From Deltaproteobacteria bacterium (lineage in GTDB: Bacteria > Desulfobacterota > Binatia > Binatales > Binataceae), in assembly GCA_021780225.1 (NCBI GenBank), contig JAJXZF010000087.1, forward strand, positions 1 to 38,566: a stretch of DNA of 38,566 bases, read 5' to 3'. Of this stretch, positions 32,979 through 38,566 are shown piece after piece. Each line of letters begins with the position of its first letter. Position 1 is the stretch's first letter. The translations under genes were made by a program, and so were the position numbers. The notes under the pieces are model-generated. The model worked only from the letters and a program-made list of their open reading frames with translations. It was not told the origin of the DNA and did not search any database.

Positions 32979-33006
32979 GGCCGATCCGCGCGATTCCGAA
33001 TCGGCC
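32979..33006. terminator. Hairpin between convergent lyase and MaoC genes
   Basis: A 7-bp stem, GGCCGAT / ATCGGCC, has a 14-nt loop and lies in the 73-bp gap between convergent genes. A 12-bp palindrome, GATTGCGCAATC, is at 32961-32972. No T-tract is present, so the terminator role is tentative. Confidence 0.3.
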
Positions 33007-33024
33007 CCTGACGCCGCCCGACGC

Positions 33025-33477
33025 TCAGGCCGGCTTGCGCCGCATCATGCCGGCGCGCCGCGCCTTGACCACGACTTCGCCGCGTTGATTGACGCCGCGA
33101 TGCTCGAACATGACCACGCCCCACTGCGGACGCGATTTAGATTCGCGCACTTCGATAATTTCGGTTTCGGCGGTGATCGTGTCGCCGATAAATACCGGCT
33201 TGGGAAATTCGGTTTTCTCGAAGCCGAGATTGCCGACCGTGGTGCCCAGCGTCAGCTCGCCGACCGACAGGCCCACCACCAGTCCGAGGGTGAAAATCGA
33301 ATTGACCAGCCGCTGGCCGAATTCGGCTTTCTTGGAAAATTCGACGTCAAGATGAAGCGGCTGCGGATTCATGGTGAGCGTCGAGAACAGCAGGTTGTCG
33401 GTTTCGGTCACGGTGCGGCTCGGCTGATGCTTGAACACGTCGCCGACGCGGAACTCTTCGAAATATTTGCCAGCCAT
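33025..33477 (-). CDS. MaoC family hydratase, mesaconyl-CoA hydratase-like
   Basis: This 150-residue hot-dog fold enzyme starts with [15 protein letters not shown]. The hydratase motif covers [16 protein letters not shown] (Asn37, His42, Asp44), followed by [14 protein letters not shown] and [11 protein letters not shown]. These match single-domain MaoC proteins annotated as mesaconyl-CoA hydratase or R-specific enoyl-CoA hydratase. It would add water to a 2-enoyl-CoA. I chose the ATG at 33477 because GAGG is 6-7 nt upstream and the fold begins there; a longer frame to 33681 covers part of the MFS gene. It lies 79 nt downstream of the MFS gene on the same strand. Confidence 0.9.
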   Translation of the reverse strand: MAGKYFEEFRVGDVFKHQPSRTVTETDNLLFSTLTMNPQPLHLDVEFSKKAEFGQRLVNSIFTLGLVVGLSVGELTLGTTVGNLGFEKTEFPKPVFIGDTITAETEIIEVRESKSRPQWGVVMFEHRGVNQRGEVVVKARRAGMMRRKPA

Positions 33478-33556
33478 AAAAGCCTCGCGGTTCTTTGAAA
33501 TCGCGTAAGTGATAGCAGAATCGCGGCGGCGCCGGCGAGTCCGCGCGGAAAACGCG

Positions 33557-34906
33557 CTACGCCTGCCGCCGTCCGCCGCCGCCGATCGCCGCGGCGGCGA
33601 ATGCGGGAGTTTCCGGAGAAAGCTGCTCCAGCGTTTTGCCCCGCGTCTCGGGCACGAAAAACAGAACCAACACCACGCCAATCAGCGGTCCCGCCGCGAA
33701 CAGCGACGCGGCCTTGCCCAGTCCGCCCATCGGCCCCGCGAGCAGTCCCGCGGCCAGCGGCGCCAGCGTCCACCCCAGTTGTCCGAAAACCTGCACCGTG
33801 AGGCTGTAGCCGGTGGCGCGCGCCCCGGTGGGAAACAGTTCCGATGAAAGCGCCGAAATCGCGGTGCGCGCGGCCTGGTAGGCGAACATCGTCGCCATCA
33901 TCGCGGCCAGAATCGCGCGATCGCTCGCGGTGCGAAACAGCGCGTACATCGCGACCGACGACGCCAGAAAAAAAACCGTGGTTGTGGTTCGCCGGCCAAT
34001 CCGGTCGAGCAGGCTGCCGCAAATCAGCGTTCCGAGCGTCCCCATCAGGTACGCAAGCACGATCGCGCCGCCGATCGCGCTCGAACTCCAGTGATGGTCG
34101 CGTTTGGCGTAGAGGCTGAAGAACGAAATCGTGGGTCCGCCGACCAAACCGATCGAATTGCAGAGCGCCGCCACGACCAGCAGGCGCGTCCGATACGGCC
34201 CCTCCGCACAACTGAAACAACGGCGCATCGGCGCAAATATCCCAGGCCGCATGGCGGGCGCCGGATCGTTTCGCGTCGCTTGGAAGCGCGCGGTTTCCCG
34301 CAGACCTCGTCTAAGCCACGCGACGGCCATCAACGGCGCAATCCCGATCAGGTACATCCCCCTCCAGCCCCATCGTGTTTCCGCGACCCGGCCGTAGAGC
34401 AGTCCGGCAATGGCCACTCCGATAAATGCGACCATGTGCAGAATTGAAATTGCGCGTCCGCGCGAATCGTCGGGGAATTCCTCCGAAATTATCGTGACGG
34501 CCAGACAGAATTCCGCCGCCAGAAAAATCTGCGAGCCGCTTTGAAAAAAGGTGAATGTCGCCATGCCCGACGAAATCGCGGTGAGCAGGGTAAACAGCGC
34601 ATAAACCAGCACGGTCGTCGAAATCACCGGCTTGCGCCCGTAGCGATCGGCGAGCGTGACGACAAAGAACGACATGATTCCGCCGACCCGCACGATCGTG
34701 GCGATCGCGCCGATCGCGGCGTTGCCAAGATGGAACGTGCGGGCGATATCGGGCGTGCACAAATGGAAGATCGTTATGTCGTAGCCTTCGAAAATCGTCG
34801 CCGACATGAGCATCGCCAGCAGCGACCAAAGATACCGGCGCGCCGGCGCGGCCGACGCAAAGGACCGGCTGTCATTGATTTCTCCGCTCAACCTCGCAGC
34901 GTCCAT
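33557..34906 (-). CDS. MFS transporter, sugar/metabolite:H+ symporter-like
   Basis: This 449-residue inner-membrane carrier has about twelve helices. The A-like motif DRYGRKPV follows helix 2, and its second-half counterpart, DRIGRRT, follows helix 8. The first helix reads [23 protein letters not shown], where the GYD is typical of aromatic acid and sugar symporters. The end has [17 protein letters not shown], the PETKG-type signature of the sugar porter/aromatic acid group. The substrate is unknown; an organic acid is plausible beside the MaoC and CitE-like genes. I chose the ATG at 34906. A longer frame to 34984 lacks support. No strong ribosome site is visible. Confidence 0.88.
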   Translation of the reverse strand: MDAARLSGEINDSRSFASAAPARRYLWSLLAMLMSATIFEGYDITIFHLCTPDIARTFHLGNAAIGAIATIVRVGGIMSFFVVTLADRYGRKPVISTTVLVYALFTLLTAISSGMATFTFFQSGSQIFLAAEFCLAVTIISEEFPDDSRGRAISILHMVAFIGVAIAGLLYGRVAETRWGWRGMYLIGIAPLMAVAWLRRGLRETARFQATRNDPAPAMRPGIFAPMRRCFSCAEGPYRTRLLVVAALCNSIGLVGGPTISFFSLYAKRDHHWSSSAIGGAIVLAYLMGTLGTLICGSLLDRIGRRTTTTVFFLASSVAMYALFRTASDRAILAAMMATMFAYQAARTAISALSSELFPTGARATGYSLTVQVFGQLGWTLAPLAAGLLAGPMGGLGKAASLFAAGPLIGVVLVLFFVPETRGKTLEQLSPETPAFAAAAIGGGGRRQA

Positions 34907-35237
34907 TTTGATTCGCGGCGCACCAATGATTATGGCCGCCGGTTGCGGCCCGGCTAACCTTTCAAACCGATCGCAGGGCCGCAAGCGCTCGCCAATTGAC
35001 GGGCGCGCCGCCGATTTCGCGCCGCCCCTTCGCGCGCGATTCGGCCGGCCGTTCCATCTTGAAGATCGGCCTTTGGCCAGCCGCGCGCAATCCTGAAGAA
35101 AACGCCGCGGCTGCTCGAAAACGGCGTCGGGTCCATTCTTGAAAGCTTGCTGGAAAAGCGATATCGACAGGTCTATACTTATGAATTGTCTGTCTGGAAA
35201 TTAGTTTTACTTCTTTTCGAAAGGCGCCCAAACAATC
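34907..35237. other. Intergenic region between divergent MFS and cupredoxin genes
   Basis: This gap of 331 bp has no gene that I can support. Its right end is AT-richer and contains the promoter listed for the cupredoxin gene. The left part presumably holds the MFS promoter, which I cannot place. Confidence 0.55.
35151..35179 (+). promoter_or_regulatory. Putative sigma70-type promoter of the cupredoxin gene
   Basis: TGGAAA at 35151-35156 (four of six -35 bases) is separated by exactly 17 bp from TATACT at 35174-35179 (five of six -10 bases). The start codon follows at 35238, leaving a leader of about 50 nt. Confidence 0.6.
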
Positions 35238-35633
35238 ATGACCAAACGTTCGATGCTGACTCTGGCCGCCGCGGCCGCGACGTTCTCTCTGGTATTTTGC
35301 TCGCCTCGTGCGCGCGCCGCGGACAAAACCGTGGTGGTCACGATGACCGACAAGCCGCCGCAGTACCATCCCGAGAACCTCAAAATTCCCGTGGGCACGA
35401 CGGTCGAATGGCAAAACACGGCCAAGACGCTGCACGACGTCACCACCGACGCGGATTCGGCGCAGAATCCCGCGGACGTGAAGCTGCCGCCGGGAGCGAA
35501 ACCGTTCGATTCCGGGTTCATGGCTCCGGGCGCCTCGTACAAGTACACTTTCACCGTGCCCGGCGATTACACCTACGTCTGCATCCCGCATGAAAAAGAC
35601 CACATGGTCGGGCACGTCACGGTGACGAAGTAA
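35238..35633 (+). CDS. Secreted blue-copper protein (plastocyanin/amicyanin-like)
   Basis: This 131-residue cupredoxin has a signal peptide (MTKRSMLTLAAAAATFSLVF) ending near ARA-AD. The type 1 copper ligands are His66 (TLHDV), Cys115, His118 and Met123 in CIPHEKDHM, with the C-x2-H-x4-M spacing of plastocyanin-like proteins. It should carry single electrons in the periplasm; partners are not evident from the neighbours. The ATG at 35238 has AAAGG about 13 nt upstream. It is a single-gene unit with its own promoter, and a GC hairpin lies 8 nt after its stop. Confidence 0.92.
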   Translation: MTKRSMLTLAAAAATFSLVFCSPRARAADKTVVVTMTDKPPQYHPENLKIPVGTTVEWQNTAKTLHDVTTDADSAQNPADVKLPPGAKPFDSGFMAPGASYKYTFTVPGDYTYVCIPHEKDHMVGHVTVTK

Positions 35634-35640
35634 TCCAATC

Positions 35641-35663
35641 CGGGCCGGGCGCCGCGCGGCCCG
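35641..35663 (+). terminator. GC-rich hairpin after the cupredoxin gene
   Basis: A 7-bp stem, CGGGCCG / CGGCCCG, has a 9-nt loop and lies 8 nt after the stop. There is only a weak T-rich sequence downstream, so efficiency is uncertain. The rest of the gap to 35898 shows nothing more that I can support. Confidence 0.4.
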
Positions 35664-35898
35664 TTGAATCCTCTTTCCGCGCCGATGCGCAGTCGAAATC
35701 GCCGGGGCGCGCCTTATCCAGCAATTCCGCGGATTTCCCGCTTCGCCAAATCGTCTTTGCGATCGCGCTCTTGCTCGCGATCGGCGCGCCGATCTTCGCC
35801 CGCGGATAACCGCGCCGCGCGGCTTGCTTTGCCGGCCGAATCGCGTGAATGATCCGTTGTTTCCCTGCGCTGCGCGGGATTGAGGGAGCGGGTTCATT

Positions 35899-38566
35899 AT
35901 GATTCTCAGGCGCCTGTTGATCGCCAACCGCGGCGAGATCGCGATCCGCGTGATTCGCGCCGCCGCCGAGATGGAAATTCACACCATCGCCGTCTTTTCC
36001 GAAGACGACGCCCGCTCGTTGCACGTCCGCAAAGCCGACGAGGCGAAACCGCTGCGCGGCGCCGGCGTCGCTCCCTATCTGGATATCGAACAGATTGTCG
36101 CCGTCGCGCAAGCGGCCGGCGCCGACGCGATCCATCCCGGCTACGGCTTCCTCAGCGAAAACGCGAGCTTCGCCCGCCGCGCCGCCGAAGCCGGAATCGT
36201 GTTTGTCGGCCCGCGTCCCGAAGTGCTCGATCTTTTTGGCGACAAAGTGCGCGCCCGCGCCCTTGCGGAACGCGCCGGCGTTCCCGTATTGCCGGGCGCG
36301 GCCGGCCCCACCAGCCTGGCCGGCGCGCGCGAGTTTCTCGCTTCGCTTGGCGCCGGCGCGGCGATAATGATCAAGGCGATCGCGGGCGGCGGCGGCCGCG
36401 GGATGCGCGCCGTGCATCGGGCGGAAGAACTCGAAGAGGCGTACGCGCGATGCCAATCCGAAGCGCGCGCCGCTTTCGGCAATCCTGAGGTTTACGTCGA
36501 GCGCCTGATTCCCCGCGCCCGCCATATCGAAGTGCAGGTGCTCGGCGACGGGGGCGGCAGCGTGAGCCATCTATGGGAGCGCGAATGCACGATTCAGCGC
36601 CGCAATCAGAAGATTGTTGAAATAGCTCCCAGCCCCGGACTTCATCCCGGCCTGCGCGACCGGCTCACCGCGGCGGCGATCCGGCTCGCCGAGGAGGTCC
36701 GTTACGACAATCTCGGCACCTTCGAATTTCTTATCGACTCCGATGACGGCCGCGCCGACGCGGCCTTCTACTTTATCGAGGCGAATCCGCGCCTGCAGGT
36801 CGAACATACCGTGACCGAAGAGGTCACGGGCGTCGATCTGGTCAAGACCCAGCTTGAACTCGCCGGCGGCCGTTCGCTCGCCGATCTCGGCCTGCTGCAG
36901 GCGGACATCGTGAAACCGCGCGGCTTCGCGATCCAACTCCGCATCAACATGGAATCGATGCAGCCGGACGGCTCGGCGAAGCCCGCCGGCGGAACGATCG
37001 CGGCCTTCGAGCCGCCCTCCGGCCCCGGACTGCGCGTCGATTCGTTCGCTTACGCCGGCTATGCGACCAGCCCGCGCTTCGATTCGTTGCTCGCCAAGCT
37101 GATCGCGCATTCGCCGTCGCCGCGCTTCGCCGACGCCGTGCGCAAGGCGCGCCGCGCGCTCGCGGAGTTCCGTATCGAGGGCGTCGCCGCCAATCTTGGC
37201 TTTTTGCGCGCGCTCGTCGAACATCCGGAATTCGCCGCGAACCGCCTCTATACGCGCTTTATCGAGGACCATATCGCCGAACTCGTCGCCGCCGCCGGCG
37301 CAAGCCATCGCCCGCTCTTTTTCGAAACGGCCGCCGCGGCCGCGGCATCCGCGCGCGCGCCGATGCGCGCCGGCGCCAAAATCGATTCCAGCGATCCGCT
37401 CGCCGTGCTCCATCACGGCAAATCTGGCGAGCCTGCCGCCGTCGCCGAGGCCGCGCCCGCACCGCTCCCGTTCGCGAACGGCCATGAAATCGAAACGCCC
37501 GACGGCACGATCGCCGTCGCCGCGCCCATCCAGGGCACGATCGTTGCTATCGACGCCGCCGAAGGCGACGTAATCCATCGCGGCGCCCAGTTGCTCGTGA
37601 TGGAAGCGATGAAGATGGAGCATGTGATCAAAGCGCCGGCGAGCGGGGTCGTGCGCCAGCTTGCCGTCGCCGCCGGCGACGCCGTGTTCGAAGGCGCCGC
37701 GCTCGCTTTCATCGAACCGTCCGAGGGCGAATCGGTCGCAGCGGCCGAGCAGGAAGTCGTCGATCTCGATTACATTCGGCCCGATCTCGCCGAGGTTTAC
37801 GAGCGCCACGAAATCGGCCTCGACGCCAACCGGCCCGACGCGGTCGCGCGCCGCCGCAAGACCGGCCAGCGCACCGCGCGCGAAAATATCAACGACCTTT
37901 GCGATTCCGGCAGCTTCGTCGAATACGGTCCGCTGGTGATCGCCGCGCAGCGCCGCCGCCGCGCGATCGACGATTTGATCCAGCGCACGCCCGCCGACGG
38001 CATGGTCGTCGGCGTCGGCCGCGTCAACGGCGACCTATTCGGCGAGCGCGCCGCGCAGTGCATCGCGATGTCCTACGACTACACGGTGCTGGCCGGCACG
38101 CAGGGCACGCAGAACCATCGCAAGAAGGATCGCATGTTCGAGCTGGCGGCGAAGCTGCGCCTGCCGATCGTCATCTTCGCCGAAGGCGGCGGCGGCCGGC
38201 CCGGCGACACCGACGGCGTCAGCCCCACCGGCCTCGATTGTCCCGCGTTTCATCTGTTCGGACGCCTGAGCGGTCTCGTCCCGCTCGTCGGCATCACGTC
38301 GGGCCGATGCTTCGCCGGCAATGCCGCGCTGCTCGGATGCTGCGACGTGGTGATCGCGACGCGCGGCTCGAATATCGGGATGGGCGGGCCGGCGATGATC
38401 GAAGGCGGCGGCCTCGGCATCTTCAGGCCCGAAGAGGTCGGCCCGATGGAGGTGCAGGCGCCGAACGGCGTGGTCGATATCGCCGTCGCCGACGAAGCCG
38501 AGGCGGTAGCGGTCGCCCGCCGCTATCTCTCCTATTTTCAGGGACGGCTCGAGCGATGGGAGGCCG
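35899..38566 (+). CDS. Single-chain biotin-dependent acyl-CoA carboxylase (BC-BCCP-CT fusion), 3' end cut
   Basis: About 889 codons are visible; the reading frame is open to the window edge. Residues 1-450 are biotin carboxylase: RLLIANRGEIAIR, HPGYGFLSEN, the ATP-grasp loop AGGGGRGMR, ECTIQRRNQKI and EANPRLQVEHTVTE. The biotinyl domain near 535-605 has VMEAMKMEH, with Lys572 as the biotin site. From about 620 a carboxyltransferase domain follows in the same frame (TARENINDLCD, GMVVGVGRV, FAEGGGGRPGD, GSNIGMGGPAMIEGGGLG). I checked that the ATG, the biotin site and the carboxyltransferase share one frame. This order in one chain matches the long-chain acyl-CoA carboxylases described from mycobacteria, which act on a broad range of acyl-CoAs. 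GGGAG lies 11 nt upstream. The C-terminal carboxyltransferase half is missing from the window. Confidence 0.92.
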   Translation, partial: MILRRLLIANRGEIAIRVIRAAAEMEIHTIAVFSEDDARSLHVRKADEAKPLRGAGVAPYLDIEQIVAVAQAAGADAIHPGYGFLSENASFARRAAEAGIVFVGPRPEVLDLFGDKVRARALAERAGVPVLPGAAGPTSLAGAREFLASLGAGAAIMIKAIAGGGGRGMRAVHRAEELEEAYARCQSEARAAFGNPEVYVERLIPRARHIEVQVLGDGGGSVSHLWERECTIQRRNQKIVEIAPSPGLHPGLRDRLTAAAIRLAEEVRYDNLGTFEFLIDSDDGRADAAFYFIEANPRLQVEHTVTEEVTGVDLVKTQLELAGGRSLADLGLLQADIVKPRGFAIQLRINMESMQPDGSAKPAGGTIAAFEPPSGPGLRVDSFAYAGYATSPRFDSLLAKLIAHSPSPRFADAVRKARRALAEFRIEGVAANLGFLRALVEHPEFAANRLYTRFIEDHIAELVAAAGASHRPLFFETAAAAAASARAPMRAGAKIDSSDPLAVLHHGKSGEPAAVAEAAPAPLPFANGHEIETPDGTIAVAAPIQGTIVAIDAAEGDVIHRGAQLLVMEAMKMEHVIKAPASGVVRQLAVAAGDAVFEGAALAFIEPSEGESVAAAEQEVVDLDYIRPDLAEVYERHEIGLDANRPDAVARRRKTGQRTARENINDLCDSGSFVEYGPLVIAAQRRRRAIDDLIQRTPADGMVVGVGRVNGDLFGERAAQCIAMSYDYTVLAGTQGTQNHRKKDRMFELAAKLRLPIVIFAEGGGGRPGDTDGVSPTGLDCPAFHLFGRLSGLVPLVGITSGRCFAGNAALLGCCDVVIATRGSNIGMGGPAMIEGGGLGIFRPEEVGPMEVQAPNGVVDIAVADEAEAVAVARRYLSYFQGRLERWEA

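Noticed and set aside
36571-37809. Long minus-strand open frame (412 codons) near the end
   Set aside because: It is a shadow of the plus-strand acyl-CoA carboxylase, whose motifs continue in one frame through the same stretch.

Overview
The window is 38.6 kb of GC-rich, densely packed DNA from a bacterium with a Gram-negative style envelope: it encodes lipoproteins, an ExbB/ExbD motor and periplasmic-type secreted proteins. The gene set combines LLM-class flavin/F420-type oxidoreductases, a thiolase-like protein with a DUF35 partner, an MFE2-type dehydrogenase, a single-chain acyl-CoA carboxylase, MaoC and CitE-like proteins. This recalls uncultured Binatota/Desulfobacterota/Rokubacteria-type genomes, but that placement is inference from gene content. 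No tRNA, 16S/23S rRNA, transposase or CRISPR array was seen.

Layout. 284-4652 (+): a USP-CBS protein, a GNAT/acyl-CoA-synthetase-like fusion resembling Pat protein acetyltransferases, and an alpha/beta hydrolase. 4680-15235 (-): nine tightly spaced genes, which read in transcription order as TPR lipoprotein, small lipoprotein, peptide/nickel-type solute-binding protein, two permeases (no ATPase in view), DUF35 protein, thiolase-like protein, M20 deacetylase and LLM oxidoreductase. 15442-16806 (+): an APC permease, ending exactly where a four-gene minus-strand group ends (16807-19379: Nudix, CoA-binding protein, LMW phosphatase, SDR). 19380-21934: an AT-richer island with two 38-bp repeats, a possible structured leader, one secreted seven-repeat protein and a strong hairpin terminator. 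21935-24857 (+): ExbB, two ExbD paralogues and a membrane-anchored vWA protein. 24964-28053 (-): the conserved SRP RNA-dnaX-ybaB-recR housekeeping group.

28266-29348 (+) holds a second LLM oxidoreductase, followed by about 600 bp of palindromic repeats and a MITE-like inverted-repeat unit. 29967-31932 (+) is an adjacent aguB-aguA pair, enough to turn agmatine into putrescine. 32055-32951 (+) is a CitE-like lyase that converges on a MaoC hydratase and an MFS transporter (-). 35238-35633 (+) is a blue-copper protein with its own promoter. From 35899 (+) to the window end runs an acyl-CoA carboxylase in which the biotin carboxylase, biotin carrier and carboxyltransferase are fused in one chain; it is cut by the window edge.

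The most unusual system is the ExbB-ExbD-ExbD-vWA operon. The vWA protein carries a TonB/TolA-like SxxxH transmembrane helix, so it may be a proton-motive-force-driven device in which a vWA domain takes the place of the TonB or TolA effector.
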